Shown: in pieces, positions 9,728-17,429 of the stretch
How positions within the stretch are numbered: the stretch's first letter is position 1
Layout: each line of letters begins with the position of its first letter
NCBI GenBank assembly: GCA_963711675.1
Contig: CAVQFB010000001.1
Location: 124,001-188,000, forward strand
Length of the DNA: 64,000 nucleotides
Direction of reading: 5' to 3'
From: CAVQFB01 sp963711675
Lineage (GTDB): Bacteria; Acidobacteriota; Terriglobia; Terriglobales; Acidobacteriaceae
Position numbers and translations under genes: made by a program
Notes under the pieces: generated by a model
What the model saw: only the letters and a program-made list of their open reading frames with translations
Told to the model about the DNA's origin: nothing
Databases searched by the model: none

Positions 9728-11164
9728 GTGGGAGAAACGGCTCGCAAGACGATCGTCATCGATCCGGTCACGCGCATCGAAGGGCATTCGAAGATCACTC
9801 TGCACTTGAACGAAGACGGCAGAGTTGAGGATGCACACTTTCACATCACGCAGTTCCGTGGATTTGAAAAGTTCTGCGAGGGGCGGCCGTTCTCAGAGAT
9901 GCCGTCTCTGATGGCGCGCATCTGCGGCATCTGTCCCGTGAGCCACCTGATCGCGTCGGCAAAAGCCTGCGATGCGCTGCTGGCTGTGCGGATTCCGCCC
10001 ACCGCCGAGAAACTGCGGCGCATATTCGGGCTGGCCCAGGTGGTGCAGTCACACGCCCTCAGCTTCTTTCACCTGTCATCGCCGGATTTCCTGCTGGGCA
10101 TGGATGCGGACCCAAAGGAGCGAAACATCTTTGGCGTGCTGCAGAAGAAGCCGGAACTGGCCAAGAACGGCATTCGGCTCCGGCAGTTCGGCCAGCAGGT
10201 CATCGAACGCCTTGGAGGGAAGCGGATTCACCCGGCATGGATCGTGCCAGGCGGAGTGAGCGAGCCGCTGTCGGTTGCCAATCGCGACGCAATTCTTCAC
10301 GGCATTCCGGAGATGCTCGCCCTCACCGAGCTCACGATCGAGTGGTTCAAGTCGGTGATCGAGAAGTTTCGCGAAGAGATCTCTACGTTCGGAAACTTTC
10401 CGACGCTGTTTATGGCGATTGTGAAGAAAGACGGCGGTCTGACTTTCTACGACGGAACGATTCGCATCGTGGATGCAACCGGCAGCATTGTGGCACAGGG
10501 GCTGTCCGCGGCGGATTACCAGGAATACATCGAAGAGAAGGTTGAATCCTGGAGCTATCTCAAGTCTGCCTATTACAAGCCGAAGGGGTATCCGGACGGG
10601 ATCTACCGCGTGGGGCCATTGGCGCGGCTGAATGTGGCGGACCGTTGCGGCACCGAGCGCGCCGATCAGGAGTTGGCGGAGTTTCAGGAACTGCAGCGCA
10701 CAGCCGTGCTGAGCTCGTTTCACTACCACTATGCGCGGCTGATCGAGATTCTCTATTGCGTGGAACGTATGCAGCAACTGCTCAACGATCCGGAGATACT
10801 CTCCAAGCACGTGCGAGCGGTGGCGCGAGCAAATAGCCTGGAAGGGGTAGGGGCTGCGGAGGCACCCAGGGGGACACTATTCCATCACTACAAAATCGAC
10901 GAACAGGGGCTGATGCGCTGGGCCAATCTGATCATCGCCACTGGCCACAACAACTTAGCGATGAACCGCAGCATCTTGCAGGTGGCTAAGCACTTTGTTC
11001 ACAATGAAAAGCTGACCGATGGTATGCTCAACCGCGTCGAGGCCGTGATTCGGGCCTACGATCCTTGCCTGAGTTGCTCAACCCATGCGCTCGGGGAAAT
11101 GCCTCTGCACATTCAATTGTTGAGTCCGGATGGCAGGATATTGGACGAAGTGCGGCGCGGTTAG
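9728..11164 (+). CDS. hoxH: NAD-linked [NiFe] hydrogenase large subunit HoxH
   Basis: HoxH carries the NiFe active site for reversible H2 oxidation coupled to NAD(P). The start GTG 9728 (VGETARKTIVIDPVTRIEGH) lies 5 bases after hoxY; the open frame extends upstream only through hoxY. The L1 motif RICGICPVSH (residues 64-73) and the L2 motif DPCLSCSTH (445-453) supply the four Ni-binding cysteines and are of the group 3d type. The 25 residues after His453 are the C-terminal extension removed by the HoxW protease once nickel is in place. It is 478 residues long and intact, in contrast to the indel-rich hoxEFUY in front of it. Confidence 0.96.
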   Translation: MGETARKTIVIDPVTRIEGHSKITLHLNEDGRVEDAHFHITQFRGFEKFCEGRPFSEMPSLMARICGICPVSHLIASAKACDALLAVRIPPTAEKLRRIFGLAQVVQSHALSFFHLSSPDFLLGMDADPKERNIFGVLQKKPELAKNGIRLRQFGQQVIERLGGKRIHPAWIVPGGVSEPLSVANRDAILHGIPEMLALTELTIEWFKSVIEKFREEISTFGNFPTLFMAIVKKDGGLTFYDGTIRIVDATGSIVAQGLSAADYQEYIEEKVESWSYLKSAYYKPKGYPDGIYRVGPLARLNVADRCGTERADQELAEFQELQRTAVLSSFHYHYARLIEILYCVERMQQLLNDPEILSKHVRAVARANSLEGVGAAEAPRGTLFHHYKIDEQGLMRWANLIIATGHNNLAMNRSILQVAKHFVHNEKLTDGMLNRVEAVIRAYDPCLSCSTHALGEMPLHIQLLSPDGRILDEVRRG

Positions 11165-11167
11165 GCG

Positions 11168-11626
11168 ATGAAGAAAATCCTTATCATCGGCTATGGCAAT
11201 CCCCTGCGGCAGGATGACGGGGTCGGCTGGTACCTGGCCCAGGACCTGCTCAAAATCTGTCAATCGCCGAGTGTCGAGATCATTGCACGGGTCCAGTTGA
11301 CCCCTGAACTTGCGGAGCCGATCAGCCGTGCCAGCATCGTGTTGTTCATCGATGCGTCGCGCGAATGCCATGCCGGGGAGGTCCGCGAAGGCCGCATCTT
11401 CGCCAAAGAGGGGAAAGTAGCCCTGAACCACGATTGTTCTGCGGAAGGGCTCCTTCAACTGGCCGACGAAGTCTATTTCACACGGCCCGAAGCGTATGTT
11501 TTCTCGATTGGAGTGGAGTCGCTTGGCTACGGCACAGACCTTTCGCCAACCGTGGCCGATGCTTATCCCCACTTGATCGCAAAGGTGCAGGAATTCGTCC
11601 GCTGTCGCCTGAAGATACCAGCGTGA
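11168..11626 (+). CDS. hoxW: Hydrogenase maturation protease HoxW (HycI/HyaD family)
   Basis: The 152-residue protein belongs to the M52 endopeptidase family that cleaves the C-terminal extension of the large subunit after nickel insertion. It begins KKILIIGYGNPLRQDDGVGW, the conserved GxGNxxxxDDG element whose Asp is a nickel ligand. LTPELAE (about residue 45) and IDASRE follow as in the HoxW subgroup; a conserved His near the C-terminal third is less clear. It starts 3 bases after hoxH, so it is translated from the same transcript and almost certainly processes HoxH. No indel is seen. Confidence 0.9.
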   Translation: MKKILIIGYGNPLRQDDGVGWYLAQDLLKICQSPSVEIIARVQLTPELAEPISRASIVLFIDASRECHAGEVREGRIFAKEGKVALNHDCSAEGLLQLADEVYFTRPEAYVFSIGVESLGYGTDLSPTVADAYPHLIAKVQEFVRCRLKIPA

Positions 11627-11756
11627 CGCCGATTTGGGGCCGTTTTTCTAAGGTGAAAGCCCTATCTCTTACACTCAGCCCACCCTTTACAAAACTATAT
11701 AAAGTCCAACCTCTGGATAAGATCGTAAGTTATTGTTTTCCCGATATGATACTCGG

Positions 11757-11794
11757 TGGCACTTTGGTGTGCGTATTGTGGCACCGACGTGCCA
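11757..11794. promoter_or_regulatory. Tandem TGGCAC-N4-GTGCCA palindromes
   Basis: TGGCACCGACGTGCCA at 11779-11794 is a perfect 6-4-6 palindrome. TGGCACTTTGGTGTGC at 11757-11772 is an imperfect copy exactly 22 bp upstream. A further perfect copy, TGGCACTTTCGTGCCA, lies at 29860-29875. The GG to GC spacing is one base short of a sigma-54 promoter, so a dimeric DNA-binding protein is the better reading. Confidence 0.45.
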
Positions 11795-11856
11795 TTCACA
11801 TCTCTCGCTGGGGGCTTTACCTTAGCAATCGAGCAGTTCTGGGGGAGGGCTGCCCG

Positions 11857-11888
11857 GGCGTCCGCGGACTCGAAAGAGTCGGGACGCC
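11857..11888 (+). other. Stem-loop with GAAA tetraloop, possible small RNA or terminator
   Basis: GGCGTCC (11857-11863) pairs with GGACGCC (11882-11888) and inside it GACTC pairs with GAGTC around a GAAA loop (11872-11875). Only a small asymmetric internal loop (gcg against g) interrupts the helix. A T-run sits about 20 bases further on, too far for a classic intrinsic terminator. Similar folds occur in many structured RNAs, so no named family is claimed. Confidence 0.4.
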
Positions 11889-11949
11889 TGTTAAATTCTT
11901 GGCGGGATTTTTGTTCGTCAGGAGCAGCCCCGATTTTCCCACGCTTGAC

Positions 11950-12570
11950 TTACCTGCCGTATAGACCCATCCATTCTGCCGAGCCCAAGACGTGGCCGTG
12001 CATCGCCCGCTCTACTTCCTGTTTGCTTGCGCCTGCTTTCAGGCTCAGTCGCGTATCCAGCGCATAGAGTTTGAAAAAGTAGCGATGAGGTTTTCCTGGC
12101 GGAGGACAAGGTCCGTTGTATCCGATTTTGGGGAAATCGTTGCGGCCCTGACGCGCGCCGTTGGGAAGTTGTTCGATTTTTGGCACGGCTTCAGAAAGGC
12201 AGCGCGTTTCGGGAGGCAGATCGAAGAGTACCCAGTGCGTCCACGTGCCCACCGGGGCATCAGGATCGTCGGCGATCAATGCCAGCGAAATGGTTCCCGT
12301 GGGCGGGTCGCTCCAGGACAGCTCGGGAGAAACGTCGGCTCCATCACATGTAAACTTCTTTGGGATGCTTGCGTTTTTCGAAAAGCTTTTGCTGGAAAGA
12401 ATGAATGGCATAGTGTGTCCTTGGGTCGGCGACGGAACCGCAACTCCCGAATTCTGCGAGGAACTTAACTCGGCGCCGAGCGTTAGCAAGGCAAGCAACA
12501 AGCGCGCCGAAATCCAGAATGGCATTCCGGCGACCTTGCCTTCCATCCCGAGCAACGCGGGACTCCTCAA
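11950..12570 (-). CDS. YbhB/YbcL family (PEBP-like) protein with signal peptide
   Basis: The 206-residue product has an N-terminal hydrophobic signal (WISARLLLALLTLGAELSS) and a phosphatidylethanolamine-binding-protein fold of the bacterial YbhB/YbcL type: SKSFSKNASIPKKFTCDGADVSPELSW at the start of the domain, the DPDAP ligand-site segment, WTHWVLFDLP and GYNGPCPPPGKPHRYFFKLYALD. The family binds small anionic ligands; its bacterial role is not settled. Starts at 12570 or at the internal Met 12546 are both possible. It sits 13 bases downstream of the TonB-like gene on the same strand, so the two are probably co-transcribed. Confidence 0.88.
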   Translation of the reverse strand: MRSPALLGMEGKVAGMPFWISARLLLALLTLGAELSSSQNSGVAVPSPTQGHTMPFILSSKSFSKNASIPKKFTCDGADVSPELSWSDPPTGTISLALIADDPDAPVGTWTHWVLFDLPPETRCLSEAVPKIEQLPNGARQGRNDFPKIGYNGPCPPPGKPHRYFFKLYALDTRLSLKAGASKQEVERAMHGHVLGSAEWMGLYGR

Positions 12571-12583
12571 GAATGGTCCAACC

Positions 12584-13384
12584 TTAGTTTGTGGAGATGG
12601 TGAAGTTCACGGTGATATGGGCCTGGGTTTCAACCGGTTCTCCGGCTTGCAGGAAAGGCTTGAAGCGCCATTGCTTAACCGCTTCCTGGGCAGCTGCCGC
12701 CAGGATAGCCGGTCCGCTCAGCGTCCGCAGATCCTGGATGACGCCATCACGCCCGATTAGAGCTTGCAGCATGACCGAACCCTGTACCTTCATTTGACGC
12801 GCCAAGAGCGGGTAGTCGGGGTTTACCGGCCGAGTCAGAACTTGAGCAGCGTCGGCAGAGAGACGTACACGTTCAGAGGCATCGGTCGCGAAGCTGTTGG
12901 AAGCGACTTCAGAATTTGCTCCGGCAGCGGCGGCTTCAGTTTCAGCCACTGCGGGGGACTTCGGGCGAAGATCGACTTTTACTGAGTTGTTTCTGGGGCG
13001 AAGCGTGCGATGCTCGTCTCCGACAACCACTTCGACTTGCAGCGGCGGAAGAGCTGCCCGGTTGGTGATCACGGGCATCATCTGGCCCGCGGCTGCGACA
13101 GCCTTGGGAGGTGTATGCCTCCTGGTTTTTGTCGTAGGCGGGGAAGGTCTGAGCTCGACGGGGCTCTGGGAGGTTTCGACAGAGGCCGTCGTATCGCTGA
13201 CATCGTCCACATCGGCGGCCTGCTCTGGAGGAAACCAGAAGTCCCAGTCTTTGATGACAACCATGCCAAGCGCGACGAGCAGCAGGGCCAAGGCCACCAG
13301 CATCCTGCTGCGTTGCCGGACTTCGTAGTTTGTCTCTTCCGAGGCCCTGCCTCTCAAACCCGGCAGGGGCTTTTCCTCGATCAT
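12584..13384 (-). CDS. TonB family protein with C-terminal TonB domain
   Basis: The 266-residue protein has a cytoplasmic head, one membrane helix (about residues 28-45, MLVALALLLVALGMVVI), a periplasmic linker rich in Ser, Pro and Ala, and a C-terminal TonB_C domain (YPLLARQMKVQGSVMLQALI, then AVKQWRFKPF). TonB proteins transmit inner-membrane proton-motive energy to outer-membrane transporters. No ExbB/ExbD genes are in the window, so its partner is unknown. In acidobacteria such domains are often scattered orphans. Its 5' side faces the crp promoter region divergently. Confidence 0.85.
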   Translation of the reverse strand: MIEEKPLPGLRGRASEETNYEVRQRSRMLVALALLLVALGMVVIKDWDFWFPPEQAADVDDVSDTTASVETSQSPVELRPSPPTTKTRRHTPPKAVAAAGQMMPVITNRAALPPLQVEVVVGDEHRTLRPRNNSVKVDLRPKSPAVAETEAAAAGANSEVASNSFATDASERVRLSADAAQVLTRPVNPDYPLLARQMKVQGSVMLQALIGRDGVIQDLRTLSGPAILAAAAQEAVKQWRFKPFLQAGEPVETQAHITVNFTISTN

Positions 13385-13505
13385 GGGACCCTTTCCAACT
13401 GGAAGTAAGGATTGGCCCTAGTATGCCCTCAGGAAACGGGCAAAAGCCAGTGCCAATGGTGCAGGGGACCATGGGAAATCAACAAGATCCGTGACGGTCC
13501 CGGGT

Positions 13506-13589
13506 GTGAGTAGCGTCACAGTCACCTGTGCGTCGAGTCACAGCTTGCGGGTAGCGACGGGCGGACACTAGGTCTGTGATATTCGTCAC
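13506..13589 (+). promoter_or_regulatory. Three Crp/Fnr-type sites upstream of the regulator gene
   Basis: GTGAGTAGCGTCAC (13506-13519) and a partial copy GTGCGTCGAGTCAC (13528-13541) are exactly 22 bp apart. A third site, GTGATATTCGTCAC (13576-13589), lies 48 bp further. GACACT at 13564-13569 is the only -10-like hexamer at 29.5 bp from the second site and is weak. If it is real, the third site would cover the transcription start and could mediate autorepression. Confidence 0.5.
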
Positions 13590-13595
13590 AGCCGT

Positions 13596-14387
13596 GTGGC
13601 AGGGTTCATGTTTGCGCGTCGTTTTTCGAAGCCGGTCCCAGGATGGACCGCAAGGGGGTGGTCTTTGTTATCACCGTATGGACTCGACATTATAGAAAGT
13701 TGCCTTACCTGCAAAATGCGGGCGGACCGTATTTTCTGCGACCTTCCCGCCTCCGCCCTCCAGGCTTTTGAAACCATAAAATATGCTACCGCGTATCCGA
13801 AAGGGGCGGTGTTGTTCGTGGAAGGGCAGGCTCCGCGCGGGATTTTTGTTCTGTGTAAAGGACGGGTCAAACTCTCCATTTGCGCCAGCGATGGGAAGAC
13901 CCTGATTCTGAAAATCGCCGAACCAGGAGAAGTGCTGGGCCTGAGCGCGACCGTCTCGGGCAAGCCTTATGAGCTGACCGCCGAGACAATCGATCCCTGC
14001 CAGGTTAATTTCGTAAAGCGGGAGGACTTTCTCCGCTTCCTGCGGGAGCACTCTGACGCTTGTTTCAAGGTGGCGGAGCAACTGAGTGAGAAGTACAACA
14101 ATGCGTGCCACGAAGTGCGCTCCTTAGGGCTTTCGCACTCGGCGGGGGAGAAGCTGGCAAAACTGCTCCTGGAATGGAGTTCGAAGAACGGGGAAGCCGC
14201 GAAGCAGGAACCGCGACTGAAACTGGCTCTTACTCACGAAGAGATTGCGCAAATGATAGGCACATCGCGAGAGACCGTAACCCGTCTTTTTGCCGACCTG
14301 AAAAAGCGGCAGATCGTGCAGGCGAAGGGCTCGACCCTGGTGATCCGCAACAAGTCAGCTCTGCGAGTACTCGCCAGCAACGGCTGA
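13596..14387 (+). CDS. Crp/Fnr family transcriptional regulator (full length)
   Basis: The protein has an N-terminal CLTC-x8-C cysteine motif, a cyclic-nucleotide-binding-type beta barrel (GAVLFVEGQAPRGIFVLCKGRVKL, then PGEVLGLSATVSGKPYE), a long dimerisation helix and a C-terminal winged helix. Its recognition helix reads SRETVTRLF, with the R-E-x3-R triad that in E. coli CRP contacts GTGA. This agrees with the GTGA-N6-TCAC sites found nearby. The cysteines could hold an Fe-S cluster as in FNR, but their spacing differs and this is unproven. The start is uncertain: GTG 13596, ATG 13608 or TTG 13665, the last being closest to the first conserved block. It is the prime candidate regulator of the surrounding hydrogenase and cytochrome genes. 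Confidence 0.92.
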   Translation: MAGFMFARRFSKPVPGWTARGWSLLSPYGLDIIESCLTCKMRADRIFCDLPASALQAFETIKYATAYPKGAVLFVEGQAPRGIFVLCKGRVKLSICASDGKTLILKIAEPGEVLGLSATVSGKPYELTAETIDPCQVNFVKREDFLRFLREHSDACFKVAEQLSEKYNNACHEVRSLGLSHSAGEKLAKLLLEWSSKNGEAAKQEPRLKLALTHEEIAQMIGTSRETVTRLFADLKKRQIVQAKGSTLVIRNKSALRVLASNG

Positions 14388-14407
14388 GGTTTCAAATCAG
14401 TCGCCAT

Positions 14408-14471
14408 GTGCTAACGGTCACCCAAAAGGGTGACTCCAGTCACTGTGTTATCGAGACGCGGGGCTTATCAC
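14408..14471 (+). promoter_or_regulatory. Tandem Crp/Fnr operator upstream of the short crp paralog
   Basis: GTGACTCCAGTCAC (14430-14443) is a perfect 5-4-5 palindrome. A partial copy, GTGCTAACGGTCAC (14408-14421), begins exactly 22 bp upstream. TATCAC (14466-14471) starts 29.5 bp after the main centre and would act as -10. It would place transcription at about 14478, which is the A of the ATG, so the mRNA may be leaderless. Confidence 0.55.
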
Positions 14472-14477
14472 AGCAGT

Positions 14478-14972
14478 ATGGCGAGTGCAATTCAAACCAG
14501 TTGTGTCGAATGCGTCTCGCGATCAGACCGGCTGTTTTGCGATCTTCCCGCGGACGCGCTGGAGGCGTTCAATCGGATCAAAACGGTGAACCCTCATTTG
14601 CGCGGCAGTGTGCTGTTTCGCGAGGCTACCCCGGCACGCGGCATTTTCCTGCTTTGTGAAGGTAAGGCAAGACTCTCCGTGTGCTCAGAGTCAGGTAAAC
14701 GATTGACGCTGCGGATCGCAGGACCTGGAGAAGTCCTTGGGCTCAGTGCGGCCCTTTCCGGGACTCCGTATGAAGTGACGGCGGAGACATTGGAAGACTC
14801 GCAGGTGGCGTTCGTCAAGCGCAAGGATTTGCTGCAATTCCTGCATGACTACCGCGAAGCCTGCCTGCAGGTCGTGCATTTGCTGAGCGAGGATCTGCAC
14901 GTCGCGTATGATCGCGTGCGCGCGGTAGGTTTGGGCAGGACCAGGCATCCTCGGGTTGCCCACGTGAACTGA
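14478..14972 (+). CDS. Crp/Fnr-like sensor protein lacking the DNA-binding domain
   Basis: The 164-residue product is a close paralog of the preceding regulator. It has the same CVEC-x8-C N-terminal motif, FCDLPADALEAF, the barrel segment GSVLFREATPARGIFLLCEG and PGEVLGLSAALSGTPYEVTAETLE. It stops after the dimerisation helix with GLGRTRHPRVAHVN, where the full-length regulator continues into its HTH. No HTH is found in any frame of the 250 bases downstream, so a simple frameshift does not explain the truncation. It could dimerise with the full-length protein and modulate it; that is inference. The start ATG 14478 follows the operator geometry. Confidence 0.85.
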   Translation: MASAIQTSCVECVSRSDRLFCDLPADALEAFNRIKTVNPHLRGSVLFREATPARGIFLLCEGKARLSVCSESGKRLTLRIAGPGEVLGLSAALSGTPYEVTAETLEDSQVAFVKRKDLLQFLHDYREACLQVVHLLSEDLHVAYDRVRAVGLGRTRHPRVAHVN

Positions 14973-15115
14973 TCTGGCTTGGGCAGTGGCATGACACCGC
15001 GCGGCAGCGCTTGCTCCCCTCGTAAGCCGGAGTCTGCTCCCCTTTTTTGCCTATACTGCTTCCCTTCGAATCACTCTGATTGAACCCGCGACGTTTTTTC
15101 ACGTTCCATTGCCGT

Positions 15116-15179
15116 GTGACCCGGATCACCCCTGGAAGTGAGACGACTCACTGCTGGGAGAGACATGCTCGCGAAGAAT
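15116..15179 (+). promoter_or_regulatory. Tandem Crp/Fnr operator and promoter of the cytochrome operon
   Basis: GTGACCCGGATCAC (15116-15129) and GTGAGACGACTCAC (15138-15151) are exactly 22 bp apart centre to centre. AAGAAT (15174-15179) starts 29.5 bp after the second centre as a candidate -10. A separate TATACT at 15052-15057 is a possible upstream promoter that would read through the operators. Confidence 0.6.
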
Positions 15180-15222
15180 ACAAACGAGGGCAGAGATTGA
15201 ACCGCAAAAAGGTGAGGACGGG

Positions 15223-17316
15223 ATGAACGAGGCTCAAGCGGCGGGGAGTGGCGTGGGGTGGGCAGGGAGGCGGTCGTGGGTCGGCTGGGTATTCGTAGCC
15301 CTGCTGACGTCCGGTGCATTTGCGGCGAACAAGTCCGCGAAGACTCCAAAGCCGACCAACGAAGACTGCCTGGCCTGCCACAATGATTCGACCCTGACGA
15401 CCGAGGTCAACGGCAAGTCCATCAGCCTTTACGTCAACGCGGACAATTTCAAGAATTCCATCCACGGGGGCATGTTCGCATGCGTGGACTGCCATACCGA
15501 TGTGAAGACGTCACCGCATGAGAACACTCCGGCAAAGATTTCCTGTTCCTCCTGCCACTCTGATGAGCAAGCCGCTTACGAGCGCAGTTTTCACGCAAAG
15601 GCCATCCGGGCTGGAGACGGGAAAGCCGCGACTTGCGTAGATTGCCACGGCAGTCCGCATGAACTTCTTCCCGCCAGCGACCCAAAATCGCGCGTGAATC
15701 ACGCGAACATTCCGGCGACCTGCGGCGCCTGCCATGGGCAGAAATTTGTCATGGAGGCCAGCGGGCACAGCGCCCAGCCCTTCATTTCGTATGAACAAAG
15801 CGTGCACGGCCGGGCTGTGGCAGCCGGCTCGGAAAAGGCGGCGGTTTGCACGGATTGCCATGGCACCCATGAAATCCTGGGGGCAGGGGACTCGAAGTCG
15901 CCGATCTTCAAGTTCAATGTTCCGGCGACCTGTGCGAAGTGTCACCAAGGTGTGGAACAGGAGTTCATGCAGAGCATCCACGGGCAGGCGGTGTCACGAG
16001 GAAACGGGCAGGCGCCGGTATGCACAGATTGTCACGGAATCCATTCCATCAAGTCGCACATCGATTCGAACTCGTCGGTTTCCGCGCAGAATCTGGCGCG
16101 AGTGACTTGTGCCCGCTGCCATGAAGGGGTGCGGCTTTCGCAGGAATTCGGCGTGGAAGGACGGCGAGCTACCACGTACTTGGCCAGCTACCACGGGCTG
16201 GCGTCGGAACTGGGCTCGGCCATTGTGGCGAACTGCGCCAGTTGTCATGGAGTACATAACATTCTGCCCTCGAGCGATTCCCGCTCCACCATCAACCGCG
16301 CGAATCTGGTGAAGACCTGCGGGCAATGCCATCCCGGAGTGACAGAGAAGTTCGTTCTGGCAAAGGTGCACGTAGACGCACCACTATCTGCCGACATGGG
16401 CAGCGTGGCGGTCCGCTGGATACGGAAGCTCTACCTCAGTCTGATTGCTGTGGTGATCGGCGGCATGGTGTTGCACAACCTGCTGATCTGGAGAAAGAAA
16501 GCCATTCTGCGGCGGGAACAGCAGCATCGCACGGTTACGCGCATGAACCCGAACCAGCGGGTGCAGCACGTGATCCTGTTCAGCAGCTTCATCGTGCTCG
16601 TCATCACGGGATTCGCGCTCAAATACCCGGACTCGTGGTTTGCAGCATTGCTCGGGATGAGCGAAAAGGTGCGGGGCATCATGCATCGCGTGGCGGGCGT
16701 CGTGCTGATTGGCATGGGCGTTTACCACGCCGTGTACGCGTGCTTAACGCGCGATGGCCGCCGTCTAATACTCGATTTCCTGCCTGCTCCCAAAGATGCG
16801 ACCGACTTCTGGGGCACCATGCGCTACTACCTGAACTGGAGCGACCGCAGGCCCGAGTTTGGACGATTCAACTACGCGGAGAAGGCGGAATACTGGGCCC
16901 TGGTGTGGGGCGTAATTGTGATGGCCACGACCGGCATCATGCTGTGGGCCAAGATGTCCGTTGGGCATCTGGTGCCACGCTGGTGGCTCGATGTGGCGAC
17001 GGCGATCCATTTCTATGAAGCCGTGCTCGCGACGCTCGCGATCGTCGTGTGGCACTTCTATCAGGTCTTCCTGGACCCTGATGTCTATCCCATGAACTGG
17101 GCCTGGTGGGACGGGAGAATGTCTTTCGAGCACTACCGCGAGGAGCACGAGCTGGATACCGAGACACTGCTGCAAGCAGCCAGCCTGGAGGTCGCTCCAG
17201 AAGCGGTGCCCGGCGGCGAGAAGACGAATCACAGTTTGGATTCCAATCACGATGTCAAAGACGAAGTTGCGGGGAACGACGAGGCCGCTGACGTAGTGAG
17301 CACTCGGGATCCTTAA
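15223..17316 (+). CDS. Multihaem (11 CxxCH) cytochrome c fused to a membrane cytochrome b module
   Basis: The 697-residue protein has a signal/anchor helix near residues 20-35, then about 370 residues with eleven CxxCH haem-c motifs (CLACH, CVDCH, CSSCH, CVDCH, CGACH, CTDCH, CAKCH, CTDCH, CARCH, CASCH, CGQCH). A membrane domain follows with about five helices and paired histidines (MVLHNLL, RVQHVIL, MHRVAG, YHAVY, AIHFYEA, VWHFYQVF), resembling cytochrome b561 or formate dehydrogenase gamma subunits. A hydrophilic tail ends it. This is the layout of a quinol/periplasmic electron conduit: haem b pair in the membrane, haem-c wire outside. It heads an apparent operon with the NapC-like cytochrome. 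The direction of electron flow and the terminal partner cannot be read from sequence. Confidence 0.88.
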   Translation: MNEAQAAGSGVGWAGRRSWVGWVFVALLTSGAFAANKSAKTPKPTNEDCLACHNDSTLTTEVNGKSISLYVNADNFKNSIHGGMFACVDCHTDVKTSPHENTPAKISCSSCHSDEQAAYERSFHAKAIRAGDGKAATCVDCHGSPHELLPASDPKSRVNHANIPATCGACHGQKFVMEASGHSAQPFISYEQSVHGRAVAAGSEKAAVCTDCHGTHEILGAGDSKSPIFKFNVPATCAKCHQGVEQEFMQSIHGQAVSRGNGQAPVCTDCHGIHSIKSHIDSNSSVSAQNLARVTCARCHEGVRLSQEFGVEGRRATTYLASYHGLASELGSAIVANCASCHGVHNILPSSDSRSTINRANLVKTCGQCHPGVTEKFVLAKVHVDAPLSADMGSVAVRWIRKLYLSLIAVVIGGMVLHNLLIWRKKAILRREQQHRTVTRMNPNQRVQHVILFSSFIVLVITGFALKYPDSWFAALLGMSEKVRGIMHRVAGVVLIGMGVYHAVYACLTRDGRRLILDFLPAPKDATDFWGTMRYYLNWSDRRPEFGRFNYAEKAEYWALVWGVIVMATTGIMLWAKMSVGHLVPRWWLDVATAIHFYEAVLATLAIVVWHFYQVFLDPDVYPMNWAWWDGRMSFEHYREEHELDTETLLQAASLEVAPEAVPGGEKTNHSLDSNHDVKDEVAGNDEAADVVSTRDP

Positions 17317-17429
17317 TCCGAAAAGAATCAGAGCTTGCTTGAGGAGTATTCTGGGACAGAATTTGTGCCCAAATACAGCGAGCGCACCGATCGTACGCGG
17401 TGAGTCGATCAGGAAAGGGAGACTCAGGA

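Larger units (their letters stand above)
11627..11949. other. Convergent intergenic region with palindromes and a stem-loop
   Basis: The 323 bases lie between the 3' ends of hoxW (plus) and the PEBP gene (minus), where no promoter would be expected. Yet the stretch is AT-rich in 11640-11750 and carries two TGGCAC-type palindromes 22 bp apart (11757, 11779), a 24-bp box shared with the hox promoter, and a strong stem-loop at 11857-11888 followed by a GATTTTT tract near 11909. No open frame with a start signal is convincing. Confidence 0.5.

Noticed and set aside
14940..15060. A missing HTH of the short Crp paralog hidden by a frameshift
   Set aside because: All three frames downstream of 14940 were read; none contains an HTH-like sequence, so the truncation is not a simple indel.
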